Notes: generated by a model not told the origin, from the sequence alone. DNA of 64,000 nt from Lysobacter panacisoli (GCF_009765165.1 NZ_VLNU01000001.1:1727001-1791000); one strand, 5' to 3'. Shown: positions 47,394-55,677, counted from the first letter of the stretch. Made by a program: numbers and translations.

Positions 47394-47699
47394 TCAGTCG
47401 CAGACCATCTGCCACTCGTAGGACTGGGTGTCCTCGTTGAAGGTCGACTGCGCCTGGCAGGCCGACTGCGGCGTGGTGGCCGCTGCCTGCGACGGCGCCG
47501 TCAGCGCGGAGGTCTCCGTGGCCGCGCCCATCTGGTACGGCTTGCAGATGTTGACGATCGGCGGCAACGGCGAGCCGGCGGGCACGCAATACACACGCGG
47601 CGGATTGCAGACCAGCACGCACTGGTACTGCTGCGCCATGCCTGCCCCGGAGCCAAGCAGGCCCGCGAGCAACAGGACCGCGACGACGAACTGCTTCAT
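47394..47699 (-). CDS. Small secreted six-cysteine protein
   Basis: 101 residues; GAGGGAT precedes the ATG. Signal peptide MKQFVVAVLLLAGLLGSGAG to about AGMAQ. The mature ~78 residues contain six cysteines (QC, VC, YC, IC, AC, VC), an even number suited to three disulfides, with a Thr/Ala/Gln-rich linker in the middle. Not recognised. The two DsbA proteins encoded in this window could form its disulfides. Confidence 0.75.
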   Translation of the reverse strand: MKQFVVAVLLLAGLLGSGAGMAQQYQCVLVCNPPRVYCVPAGSPLPPIVNICKPYQMGAATETSALTAPSQAAATTPQSACQAQSTFNEDTQSYEWQMVCD

Positions 47700-47882
47700 G
47701 GTGTATCCCTCAGAAGTGATGCAGGAAGACGGTCCGGGACACGGGCCCGGAAATCGAGGTTAGCGAAGGGCCCTGCGACCTTCCATGCCCTCGCCGGTTC
47801 AGTGTTGTGCACGTCGCGTCAAGACTGCGTCTACGCGTCCCGGGAGGCGTGATTCACGGGGCCGCGAACCCGATCGGGAGTT

Positions 47883-47907
47883 CGAGGTCGCAGCGTCTGC
47901 GACCTCG
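47883..47907. other. Strong hairpin in the leader of the LprI-like gene
   Basis: CGAGGTCGCAG / CTGCGACCTCG, perfect 11-bp stem with three-base loop CGT, 55 bases before the start at 47963. No T-run. It may be a terminator remnant or a 5' UTR structure. Confidence 0.5.
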
Positions 47908-47962
47908 TGCAGGCACACTGTGCGCCAGATCGGGGAGCCAATAGGGGAAGGAGGAATACGGC

Positions 47963-48529
47963 ATGGAGAAGTTCATCTACCTGTTCATCGGCGCCGCGCT
48001 GACCTGGATGTTCTATTTCGTCCAGCGTCGCGTCGAACGCCGCAGTGCGGTCGAGACGATCGAGCGCAACCAGAAACTGCTGGACCTCAAGCAGGGACTG
48101 GACCACGCCAACACCAACCTCGACGACCTGCGCCGCTTCGAGCAGCGTCTGATCGGCAAGGCCGAATCGGCCGCGCGCATCGCCGACAACTACTTCACCA
48201 AGGCCGAGGAAGTCGCGCGGCAGAGCGACGATGCCGCGGTCACGCAGGGCGACATGAACGATCAGGCACTCGCGCAGTTCCAGCGCGCCGACGCCCGCCT
48301 GGGCACGGTGGTGGCGCACCTGCGCCGCCAGCTCGATGACGAAACGCTGGCGGTGTTCGACGATGCGCATCGCAGCTGGCTGCAGTTCCGCGATCGCTAC
48401 GCGCGCTTCGTCTCGCAGTCGTATTCCGGCGGCTCGATTCGCCCGCTGATCCACGCGGTCACGCTGGAAAGCATCACCGAGCTGTGGACCAACGAGCTGG
48501 AAACGCAGCTCGGCGACGAGTCGGTGTGA
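47963..48529 (+). CDS. Membrane-anchored protein with LprI-like C-terminal domain
   Basis: 188 residues, GGAAGGAGG before the start. One N-terminal membrane helix (FIYLFIGAALTWMFYFVQ), then a charged alpha-helical, probably coiled-coil region (about residues 25-85), and a C-terminal domain with the LprI/DUF1311 pattern: AHRSWLQFRDRYARFVSQSY, GGSIRPLIHAVTLESITELW. LprI proteins inhibit lysozyme, but the cysteines conserved in that family are missing here, so the activity is uncertain. The next gene starts 31 bases later. Confidence 0.75.
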   Translation: MEKFIYLFIGAALTWMFYFVQRRVERRSAVETIERNQKLLDLKQGLDHANTNLDDLRRFEQRLIGKAESAARIADNYFTKAEEVARQSDDAAVTQGDMNDQALAQFQRADARLGTVVAHLRRQLDDETLAVFDDAHRSWLQFRDRYARFVSQSYSGGSIRPLIHAVTLESITELWTNELETQLGDESV

Positions 48530-48560
48530 TGCGCAAGCCCCACCACGACAAGAAGAAACG

Positions 48561-49100
48561 ATGAACGACATAACTCCCGGCAGCGTCCTCGCCTTCTGGC
48601 GCGAGGCAGGCTACGAACGCTGGTTCGCGCGCGACGAGGCCTTCGACGAGCGCTGTCGCATCGATCTGCTGCACGCGCACCACGCCGCCGCGCAACGCGA
48701 GCTCGAACACTGGATGGATACGCCCGAGGGCGCGCTTGCGCTGGTGATCCTGCTCGACCAGATCCCGCGCAACGTGTTCCGCGACAGTGGCCACGCCTTC
48801 GCCACAGATCCGCTGGCGCGACACTACGCCGCGCGCGCGATCGAACGCGGCGACGACCGCGCAGTCGATCCCTTGCTGCGTGCGTTCTTCTGCATGCCCT
48901 TCGAACACTCCGAATCGATGGCCGACCAGGATCGCTCGGTGCAACTGGCTGCGGCGCTGGACGGCGATTACCTCGAGTACGCACGCAAGCATCGCGACGT
49001 GATCGAACGGTTCGGTCGCTTCCCGCATCGCAATCGCGCGCTGGGACGCGACAACACCGCCGAGGAACAGGCCTGGCTCGACGCCGGCGGCGGATTCTGA
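48561..49100 (+). CDS. DUF924 family protein
   Basis: 179 residues. DUF924 pattern from end to end: VLAFWREAGYERWFARDEAF, LALVILLDQIPRNVFRDSGH, LRAFFCMPFEHSESMADQDR, DVIERFGRFPHRNRALGRDN. Alpha-helical, TPR-like, cytosolic; members are found across Proteobacteria and have no established role. It is probably co-transcribed with the LprI-like gene. Confidence 0.92.
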   Translation: MNDITPGSVLAFWREAGYERWFARDEAFDERCRIDLLHAHHAAAQRELEHWMDTPEGALALVILLDQIPRNVFRDSGHAFATDPLARHYAARAIERGDDRAVDPLLRAFFCMPFEHSESMADQDRSVQLAAALDGDYLEYARKHRDVIERFGRFPHRNRALGRDNTAEEQAWLDAGGGF

Positions 49101-49110
49101 AAAAAGCGCT

Positions 49111-49173
49111 GTAGCCTGGATCGCACCGCGGACCGGACGTGCCGGAACCGGCCGTGGGGCGACCCGGGCTACA
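49111..49173. repeat. Degenerate GTAGCCCGGG-type inverted repeat
   Basis: TGTAGCCTGGATCGC on the left and GCGACCCGGGCTACA on the right are imperfect inverted arms of the family seen at 51628, 57259 and 60361. The right arm overlaps and supplies the TAG stop of the NIPSNAP gene on the - strand. Confidence 0.6.
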
Positions 49174-49627
49174 GACTTGGGGGAACCGGAAATCCGCGCA
49201 CTGGCGAGTAATCGGTGGGCACGAGCGTGCGATCCTCGATTTCGCCGACCATCGGCCCCTGCGCGCGCGTCTCGCGCTTGATGCGGGCCCATTCCTCGTC
49301 GGCCATGAAACCGGCCCAGCGCTCGCGCAGCGTGGCCTCATCGGGCCATTGCAGCAGGTAGACGAACTCGATCCGGCCGTCGTGGCGGCTTTCCCACGTC
49401 GCGACGATGTCGAAGCCGTGGCGGCGCATGATCCGCATCGCGTGGTCGCGGAAGCGCGCATGGAATGCGCCGCGCGTGTCGTCGAATATCTCGTAGATGC
49501 GCAGCTGCTGGATCGGTGCGCCTGCTGCGGGCGCGGACTGCGTCGCCTGCGCGGCGCCCGGCATCCACGCGCACGCGAACAGCGATGCGGATGCAAGCAG
49601 GCACAGCAGCGGAGACGTGCGCGACAT
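49169..49627 (-). CDS. Exported NIPSNAP-family protein
   Basis: 152 residues. Signal peptide (MSRTSPLLCLLASASLFACA...) with a possible lipobox; the mature part has the ferredoxin-like NIPSNAP pattern, IQQLRIYEIFDDTRGAFHAR and IEFVYLLQWPDEATLRERWA. The function of NIPSNAP proteins is unclear. Its stop codon falls in a repeat arm, so the 3' end may have been reshaped by that element. Confidence 0.8.
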   Translation of the reverse strand: MSRTSPLLCLLASASLFACAWMPGAAQATQSAPAAGAPIQQLRIYEIFDDTRGAFHARFRDHAMRIMRRHGFDIVATWESRHDGRIEFVYLLQWPDEATLRERWAGFMADEEWARIKRETRAQGPMVGEIEDRTLVPTDYSPVRGFPVPPSL

Positions 49628-49757
49628 GGCCGATCCCGTCGGCCTGATGGCCGGTCGGATTGAGGCTATTCGCGCGAACGGCGGATTCGGCGTTAGACGC
49701 GCCGAAGCGTGGCGGGACTGCGACGAAGCGATGGCTCCGTCGCAGCCGCCCGCAGGA

Positions 49758-50684
49758 TCAGTACTTCGGGATGCCCGCGTCGAAGTCGGCCCACGCGTCG
49801 ATCCCGCCGATCACGTTGTAGACCTCGCGGAAACCGAGGTTGCGGAAATGCTCCGCGGCCTGCTGGCTGCGTCCGCCGTGGTGGCACAGGAACGCCAGTG
49901 CGGTGTCCTTCGGCAGCGCTTCCAGCGCGTCCGTGCCGTGATCGAACGAATCGAACGCGACCGGCGCGGCAGCGAGCGCGCGCTCGTCGGTGGGGCGCAC
50001 GTCGACCAGGCGCAGTGCACCGGCGCGCACGCGCGCGTCGGTCTCGGCCGGGGTGATCGTCTTCACGGCCGGCGGCGCGTGCGGGTTGTGCACGACCAGG
50101 CCGCGACCGCGTTCGTCGTCGACCCAGTCGATGGTGATGCCGTCGGCGCGACGCGCCTGCAGCCAGTCGGTCTGCACGCGCACGCCGTCCACTTCGACTG
50201 CGACTGCATTGGCGTCGGTCGGCGCCAGCTGCAGGCGCGCGTTGTGGCGCCCGTCGATGTCGAGCTGCACGGCGTAGCCGCCGCCGGCGTTGGCGATCGC
50301 GCCGCGCAGCATTTCCACCGCGGCCGGAGTGATGGTTAGCTGCGGCGGGCTGCGGTCCGGCGCCGGCAGGCCGAGCACGCCGTGCAGTTCGCCACTGCCG
50401 GCCAGCTGCTCGACGATGTCGCTGCCGCCGACCAGCTCGCCGTCGATGTACAGCTGCGGGATCGTCGGCCAGTTGCCGTACTGCTTGATGCCTTCGCGGA
50501 TTTCCGCGTCGGCGAGCACGTTCACGTGGGCGTAGCCCTGCGGCAGCAGTGCGTTCAGCACGCCGACGGCCTTGGCCGAGAAGCCGCACTGCGGTGCGTC
50601 GGGCGCGCCCTTCATGAACAGGACGACGCGGTTGGACTGCAGCAGGGTTTCGATGCGCGAACGCAGCGCGGGGTCGAGGGACAT
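49758..50684 (-). CDS. Monothiol glutaredoxin (Grx4-type) fused to A-type-carrier-like and rhodanese domains
   Basis: 308 residues. Domain 1 (about 1-110) is a monothiol glutaredoxin: MKGAPDAPQCGFSAKA with active Cys33, then NWPTIPQLYIDGELVGGSDI. Domain 2 (about 113-205) resembles IscA/HesB (LTITPAAVEMLRGAI, RADGITIDWVDD), but lacks all three iron-sulfur cysteines. Domain 3 (about 208-308) is rhodanese-like with RLVDVRPTDE and catalytic Cys267 in FLCHHGGRS. Grx4 proteins transfer [2Fe-2S] clusters; the rhodanese domain could supply sulfur. This three-domain plan is typical of Xanthomonadaceae, elsewhere usually encoded by separate genes. Soluble and cytosolic. Confidence 0.92.
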   Translation of the reverse strand: MSLDPALRSRIETLLQSNRVVLFMKGAPDAPQCGFSAKAVGVLNALLPQGYAHVNVLADAEIREGIKQYGNWPTIPQLYIDGELVGGSDIVEQLAGSGELHGVLGLPAPDRSPPQLTITPAAVEMLRGAIANAGGGYAVQLDIDGRHNARLQLAPTDANAVAVEVDGVRVQTDWLQARRADGITIDWVDDERGRGLVVHNPHAPPAVKTITPAETDARVRAGALRLVDVRPTDERALAAAPVAFDSFDHGTDALEALPKDTALAFLCHHGGRSQQAAEHFRNLGFREVYNVIGGIDAWADFDAGIPKY

Positions 50685-50783
50685 GGCGTGCTACCGGGTG
50701 GGAATGCGCTGCACATGGGGGCGGGAAGTGGAATCCGCAAGGTGCTGGCGGCCGGAGCCGGGCATTCCCGTACCATCGCTGCG

Positions 50784-51605
50784 ATGCCGACCCTTCCGCT
50801 CCACCGTCCGCCGCGCCGACCCCACGCCTGGGCCTGGGGGTTCGCGGCTTCGCAGCTGGCGGTAATCGCGATCTGGTGGCAATGGGGCTGGAAGCCCGGC
50901 CTGGTCGCCCTCGCCGCCACCCACCTCGCGATGGTCTGGGCGACCCTGCGGCCGCGCTCCGCGGTGTTCAGCCCGGTGCTGAGCCGCCTGCCCACCGGCG
51001 AGCGCGTGGCGTGGCTGACCATCGACGACGGCCCGTCCGAAGACACGGCCGCGATGCTCGACCTGCTCGATGCCCACCGCGCGCGGGCGACGTTCTTCCT
51101 GGTGGGCGAGCGCGCGCAGGCGCGGCCGGCGCTGGTCGCGGAGATCGTGCGACGCGGCCACGGCATCGGACAGCACAGCCATACTCATCCGCAGGCCTGG
51201 TTCTGGGCGCTGCCGCCGCGCGCGATGCAGGCGCAGATCGATGCCGCGCAGGCGACGCTGGCCGGACTCGCGGGCGCGCCGCCGCGCTGGTTCCGCGCGG
51301 TGGTCGGCATGGCCAATCCCTTCGTCGCCGCCGCGCTCAAGCGGCACGGACTGGCGCGCGTGGCGTGGTCGGCGCGCGCCTACGACGCGGTGTTGGCCGA
51401 TCCGCAACGTGCGGCCGCGCGGATCGAACGCGATCTCGCCCCCGGCGCGATCGTGCTGCTTCACGAAGGCGCAGCGCATGGACGCAACGTCGAGACGCTG
51501 GCCGCGGTGCTGTCGATGCTGGATGCGCGCGGTTATCGAACGGTGTTGCCGGAAGAACTGGAAGGCGTGGTCGAAGCGGTGCCCGTGGCGCAGCCGTCGC
51601 GCTAG
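50784..51605 (+). CDS. Membrane-anchored polysaccharide deacetylase
   Basis: 273 residues from ATG 50784. Two N-terminal hydrophobic helices (about residues 17-33 and 38-54), then a NodB-homology domain: WLTIDDGPSEDT with Asp81-Asp82, GQHSHTHPQ (H131 and H135 as metal ligands), FLVGERAQ, and IVLLHEG with the last catalytic His. The usual R-P-P-x-G motif is altered to RAVVGMANP. The enzyme probably removes acetyl groups from peptidoglycan or a surface glycan in the periplasm; the altered motif may change specificity. Confidence 0.88.
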   Translation: MPTLPLHRPPRRPHAWAWGFAASQLAVIAIWWQWGWKPGLVALAATHLAMVWATLRPRSAVFSPVLSRLPTGERVAWLTIDDGPSEDTAAMLDLLDAHRARATFFLVGERAQARPALVAEIVRRGHGIGQHSHTHPQAWFWALPPRAMQAQIDAAQATLAGLAGAPPRWFRAVVGMANPFVAAALKRHGLARVAWSARAYDAVLADPQRAAARIERDLAPGAIVLLHEGAAHGRNVETLAAVLSMLDARGYRTVLPEELEGVVEAVPVAQPSR

Positions 51606-51627
51606 CCATTGTCGTCATGACAGCCAT

Positions 51628-51704
51628 GTAGCCCGGGTAAGCGCAGCGCACCCGGGAAGCCGACGTGAAAACCCGGGTGCGGCCTTCGGCCTTACCCGGG
51701 CTAC
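51628..51704. repeat. GTAGCCCGGG-type inverted repeat pair
   Basis: Left arm GTAGCCCGGGTAAGCGCAGC... to 51656 and the opposite arm CCCGGGTGCGGCCTTCGGCC... to CCCGGGCTAC at 51704. It fills the gap between the deacetylase gene and the convergent methyltransferase gene. Confidence 0.85.
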
Positions 51705-51744
51705 GGAGAAAGCCAATGACGGGCGAGCGGGGCTATGGATTCCG

Positions 51745-52449
51745 CTACGTCTTCGTCGCGACGATCCGCCAGTTGTTGAACGGCGTGTGGCCGTGCAGCG
51801 GCACGAACTCGCCCTGCAGTCCGGCCGCTGCAAAGCGCGCGCGCAGCATGTCGAGCTCGGGGTAGTGCACCGGCAGCGCGTTCATCCAGCCCACGGCGCG
51901 TGCGAACACATCCACCATCCGCGTCACCTGCGCGCGCGAACTGCCGTCGGCCACGCCGGTGCGGATCACCAGTTTCGCGCCGGGCGTGAGCATGCCGATC
52001 AGCGCGTCGATGGCGCGTACCTGCGCGTCGGCGGGGATGAACTGCATCACGTCGAGCAGCGCGACGCTGCCTTCGTGCGTGGGCAACTGCGCGCCGAGAT
52101 CCGCATGGCCGAACTCGACGTCGTCGAGCCGGCAGCGCTGCGCGGCAGCGATGGCGCGACGGATCTTGCCGGCGTCGTTGTCGTAGCCGCGATACGGCAT
52201 CGACTGGCCATCGCCGCGCAGCGCATGCGCGAGCAGGCCGAGTCCGCAGCCCAGGTCGAGCAGCGGCGCGCGCGTGTCGCGCAGCACGTCGCACACCGCC
52301 GGATACAGCGGGTCGGTGCTGAGCTTGGCGCACGCGTAGTAGTAGTCGTTGCGCACGTACCAGCGACCCGGCGCGAGGAACGCGCGGGCGATGCCGGTCG
52401 CACGATCCAGCCGGTAGGGCGCGGTGGCGAGCGGTGCGGGCGTGCTCAT
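51745..52449 (-). CDS. Class I SAM-dependent methyltransferase
   Basis: 234 residues, ATGA-coupled to the GDSL hydrolase gene. SAM-binding motif I LLDLGCGLGLLAHAL (about residues 64-78), motif II region YDNDAGKIRRAIAAAQ, and VALLDVMQFIPADAQ at motif IV. The N-terminus has a YVRNDYYYACAKLSTDP segment of unknown role. Cytosolic; substrate unknown. It is the last gene of the alaA-like operon. Confidence 0.85.
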   Translation of the reverse strand: MSTPAPLATAPYRLDRATGIARAFLAPGRWYVRNDYYYACAKLSTDPLYPAVCDVLRDTRAPLLDLGCGLGLLAHALRGDGQSMPYRGYDNDAGKIRRAIAAAQRCRLDDVEFGHADLGAQLPTHEGSVALLDVMQFIPADAQVRAIDALIGMLTPGAKLVIRTGVADGSSRAQVTRMVDVFARAVGWMNALPVHYPELDMLRARFAAAGLQGEFVPLHGHTPFNNWRIVATKT

Positions 52450-53075
52450 GGCGCCAGCAGTCCGCGCGCGACGGGCAGGGCCAGCGCGGTCCACTGCGTG
52501 TACATCGAGGCCGACGGATGCAGACCGTCGTCGGCGAGCATCTCCACTTCGCCGCCGCGTTCGCGAGAGACCGGCGTGATGTCGACGAAGGCCACGCCGC
52601 GCGCCTCGCACACGACCTGCGCAGCGGCGTTGTACGCGTCCAGCTCGACCGCGATCTGCTCCGGCTGCTGCGTCGTGGTCTTCACGAACGGGGTCACGCC
52701 CCAGTCGGGAATCGACAGCACCAGCACGCGATCCGCACGGCCGCGCGCGAAACCGATCGCGCGCTGCAGCAGCGTGTCGAACTCGCCGCGGTAATCGACC
52801 GCGCTGCGGGCGCGGTACTGGTTGTTCACGCCGATCAGCAGCGTGACGAAATCCCATTCGCCCAGCGGTTCCGCGCCGTCGATGCCCCAGGCGAGCTCGT
52901 CGGTGGTCCAGCCGGTGGTGGCGATGATGCGCGGGTCGGCGAGCGGAATCCCCTCCGCGCGCAACGCGGCAGCGAGCTGCACCGGCCAGCGTCCGCTTTC
53001 CGCGACGCCTTCGCCGATGGTGTAGCTGTCGCCCAGGGCGAGGTACGACAGCGCGGGAGCCGGCGCGGCCGTCAC
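52446..53075 (-). CDS. SGNH/GDSL-family hydrolase
   Basis: 209 residues from a GTG start 3 bases after the aminotransferase stop. SGNH blocks: LALGDSYTIGEGV with the nucleophile Ser, GWTTDELAWGI, LLIGVNNQYR with the oxyanion Asn, and ADDGLHPSASMY with the Asp/His pair. No signal peptide, so a cytosolic esterase; the substrate is unknown. Its coupling to a methyltransferase downstream suggests that they act on related compounds. Confidence 0.9.
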   Translation of the reverse strand: MTAAPAPALSYLALGDSYTIGEGVAESGRWPVQLAAALRAEGIPLADPRIIATTGWTTDELAWGIDGAEPLGEWDFVTLLIGVNNQYRARSAVDYRGEFDTLLQRAIGFARGRADRVLVLSIPDWGVTPFVKTTTQQPEQIAVELDAYNAAAQVVCEARGVAFVDITPVSRERGGEVEMLADDGLHPSASMYTQWTALALPVARGLLAP

Positions 53076-53078
53076 GGG

Positions 53079-54329
53079 TCAGGCCACGGCGGCCTGCGCG
53101 CCGCTTTCGCTCTGCGCGTAGCGGTCGAGCAGGCGTTCGATGCGGCGGAACACCTCGCGCAGGTCGTCCGGCTGCGGCAGCAGGGTGACGCGGAAGTGGT
53201 TGCGGTAGGGCACGTTGAAGCTCGAACCCGGCACCACCAGCACGTCTTCGGTTTCCAGCAGCTCCAGCGCGAAGCGGTGGTCGTCGAAACCGTTCGCCGC
53301 CGCACCCGTCACCGCCGGGAACGCATACAGCGCGCCAGCCGGCGCGACCAGCTGCAGGTGGCTGCTCTGCGCGACCGATTCGATCACCGCGCGGCGTGCC
53401 TCGAACAAGCGGCCGCCCGGCGCGCACAGCGGTGCGATGGTGTCCTCGCCGTGCAGCGCCGCTTCGATCGCGAACTGACCCGGCACGTTGGCGCACAGGC
53501 GCAGCGCGCCGAGCAGGTCCATCGCGTGATGCAGGTTGCCGCTGGCGACGGGGTCGCCCGACAGCACCGCCCAGCCCACGCGCCAGCCGCAGGCGCGATG
53601 CACCTTGCTCAGGCCACCGAACGACAGGCACGGCAGGTCGCCGGCGATCGGTGCGATCGGCGTGAACTGCGCGTCGCCGTACAGGATGGAGTCGTAGATC
53701 TCGTCGCACATCAGCAGCAGCTTGTGGCGCTGGGCGATGGCGACGATCTTCTCCAACAGCTCGCGCGGATACGCGGCGCCGGTCGGATTGTTCGGGTTGA
53801 TCAGGACGATCGCGCGAGTGCGGCTGGAGATCAGCGAAGCGATCTCGTCCGGATCCGGCAGGAAGCCGTTCTCCGGCAGGCAGCGGTAATAGACCGGGCG
53901 ACCGTCGTTGAGGATGGTCGCCGCCGACCACAGCGGGTAGTCGGGCGAGGGCAGCAGCACTTCGTCGCCCGGATTCAGCAACGCGCGCAGCGACAGGTCG
54001 ATGAGCTCGCTCACGCCGTTGCCGACGAACACGCGTTCCGGACTCGCGTTCGGAGTGCCGCGCTGCTTGTGGAACGCAGCAATGGCCTCGCGCGCCGCCG
54101 GCAGGCCCTGCTGGTGGGTGTACGGATCGGTGTCGGAGATGCGGTCGGCGATCGCGCGCTGCAGGTGCTCCGGCGCGCGGAAACCGAATGCGCCCGGATT
54201 GCCGATGTTGAGCTTGATCAGCCTGCGCCCCTGGGCCTCCAGCTCGCGAGCTCGCCGGGCCAGTTCTCCGCGGATTTCGTAACGGACTTCGGAGAGGCGT
54301 TCGCGGGTCTTCACGGGAGGCAGGGACAT
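53079..54329 (-). CDS. alaA: Fold-type I aminotransferase (AlaA-like)
   Basis: 416 residues. PLP site in FGGLSKVHRACGWRVGW with the Schiff-base Lys; PNNPTGAAYPRELLE and CDEIYDSILY are family hallmarks. It is closest to the alanine/valine aminotransferases of the AlaA (YfbQ) group, which make alanine from pyruvate and glutamate. Cytosolic. First gene of a tight three-gene run on the - strand and divergent from rsgA. Confidence 0.9.
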   Translation of the reverse strand: MSLPPVKTRERLSEVRYEIRGELARRARELEAQGRRLIKLNIGNPGAFGFRAPEHLQRAIADRISDTDPYTHQQGLPAAREAIAAFHKQRGTPNASPERVFVGNGVSELIDLSLRALLNPGDEVLLPSPDYPLWSAATILNDGRPVYYRCLPENGFLPDPDEIASLISSRTRAIVLINPNNPTGAAYPRELLEKIVAIAQRHKLLLMCDEIYDSILYGDAQFTPIAPIAGDLPCLSFGGLSKVHRACGWRVGWAVLSGDPVASGNLHHAMDLLGALRLCANVPGQFAIEAALHGEDTIAPLCAPGGRLFEARRAVIESVAQSSHLQLVAPAGALYAFPAVTGAAANGFDDHRFALELLETEDVLVVPGSSFNVPYRNHFRVTLLPQPDDLREVFRRIERLLDRYAQSESGAQAAVA

Positions 54330-54486
54330 CGCAGCAGGACAGGTAGGGGATGGAACCCCAGACTAGCCGAAACTTTGGCCGTTAACAGCGAAAATGGCCG
54401 CACTGGCGTGCATCTTCTTCGAAACATCGCGACCGGTTCCGATATCGGGAGCGGACGCGAACCGCCCCATGTGCGGCGGCCCGCAC

Positions 54487-54492
54487 TAGAAT
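54487..54492 (+). promoter_or_regulatory. -10 box before rsgA (TAGAAT)
   Basis: CACTAGAATCC, only 7 bases before the short ORF's ATG at 54499, and 30 bases before TTG 54522. A transcript starting about 54499 would have no leader for the ATG. Confidence 0.45.
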
Positions 54493-54498
54493 CCGGGC

Positions 54499-54525
54499 AT
54501 GACCTCGACCGCCCTCCGCCCTTGA
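54499..54525 (+). other. Eight-codon ORF overlapping the rsgA start
   Basis: ATG ACC TCG ... CCT TGA encodes MTSTALRP and stops inside the TTG at which the rsgA frame begins (TTGA). It may be a coupling leader, or the real N-terminus of RsgA cut off by a one-base deletion near 54519-54521, since MTSTALRP + LISAFDALRAIGW lines up with the family's start. Confidence 0.55.
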
Positions 54526-55655
54526 TCTCCGCGTTCGACGCGCTCCGCGCGATCGGCTGGCCGCTGGGCGCGGACGAGCCGGCGCCTTCCGGCGCGCACC
54601 CCGAAGACGCGATCTGGCGCGAGCTGATGGCCGCACATCCGCAGGCCCGTCCGGCGCGGGTGGTCGAACAGCACCGCAGCGGCTACGTCGTCGCCGACGG
54701 TCCGGAGCATTCCTACCGGGTCGAATCGCTGCCCGAATGGCAGCGCCCGCCGGGTTTCCGCAAGGGCACTGTGGGCATCGACCAGCGCCCCGGCGTGGGC
54801 GATTGGCTGCTGGTCGAAGGTCGCAAGGCCGTGGCGCTCCTGCCGCGTCGCACTACGATCAAGCGCGGCGCGGCCGGCGAGCACTACCAGCAGCAGCTGA
54901 TCGCAGCCAACGTCGACACCGTGTTCGTGGTGTGCGGGCTGGACGCCGACTTCAACCCGCGCCGGATCGAGCGCTACCTGCTGCTGGTCCGCGGCGGCGG
55001 CGTGGAGCCGGTGATCGTGCTGACCAAGGCCGACCAGACCGCCGCGATCGACGCCGATGGCGCGATGGCCGCGCTGGTCGAGCTGGCCGCGCAGGGCGTG
55101 GCCGTGCGCGCGGTCAACGCCAAGGATCCGGACAGCGTGGCCACGCTGGACGAATGGCTCGGCCCGGGCCGCACCGCGGTGCTGATCGGCAGCTCCGGCG
55201 CCGGCAAGTCCACGCTGACCAACACCCTGCTCGGCATCGAGAGGATGAAGACCGGCGAGGTGCGCGAGCACGACTCGCGTGGTCGCCATACCACCACCCA
55301 CCGCGCGCTGATCCCGCTGCCGACCGGCGCCTGCCTGATCGACACGCCCGGCATGCGCGAGCTCAAGCCGACCGGCGAGGAAGACGTCGCCGAGAACTTC
55401 AGCGACATCGAGGTCCTGGCCGAGCAGTGCCGCTTCCGCGACTGCAAGCACGCCAAGGAGCCCGGCTGCGCCGTGCGCGCGGCGATCGAAGGCGGAAAGC
55501 TCGATCCGCAGCGCTTCGCCAACTACCTGAAGTTGAGCGACGAAGTGGCCGGCGCGGCGAACCGCCTCGCCCACCGCCGCGCGCAGAAGGCGGAAGAGAA
55601 GGTGCTCGGCAAGGCGCTCAACAAGCGCCTGGACGAGAAGTATGGAAAGCATTGA
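54522..55655 (+). CDS. rsgA: Ribosome small-subunit-dependent GTPase RsgA
   Basis: 377 residues from TTG 54522 (no nearby in-frame ATG or GTG fits). The OB-fold N-domain (PARVVEQHRSGYVVADGPEH) is followed by a circularly permuted GTPase: TKAD (G4) before GSSGAGKSTLTNT (G1), DTPGMREL (G3), with HTTTHRALIP between. The C-terminal zinc domain has CRFRDCKHAKEPGC. RsgA matures the 30S subunit and is cytosolic. The N-terminus is suspicious because a short upstream ATG frame runs into it; see the entry at 54499. Divergent from the aminotransferase operon. Confidence 0.95.
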   Translation: MISAFDALRAIGWPLGADEPAPSGAHPEDAIWRELMAAHPQARPARVVEQHRSGYVVADGPEHSYRVESLPEWQRPPGFRKGTVGIDQRPGVGDWLLVEGRKAVALLPRRTTIKRGAAGEHYQQQLIAANVDTVFVVCGLDADFNPRRIERYLLLVRGGGVEPVIVLTKADQTAAIDADGAMAALVELAAQGVAVRAVNAKDPDSVATLDEWLGPGRTAVLIGSSGAGKSTLTNTLLGIERMKTGEVREHDSRGRHTTTHRALIPLPTGACLIDTPGMRELKPTGEEDVAENFSDIEVLAEQCRFRDCKHAKEPGCAVRAAIEGGKLDPQRFANYLKLSDEVAGAANRLAHRRAQKAEEKVLGKALNKRLDEKYGKH

Positions 55656-55677
55656 CGCCAAAGTGCCGCGCGTTTTT

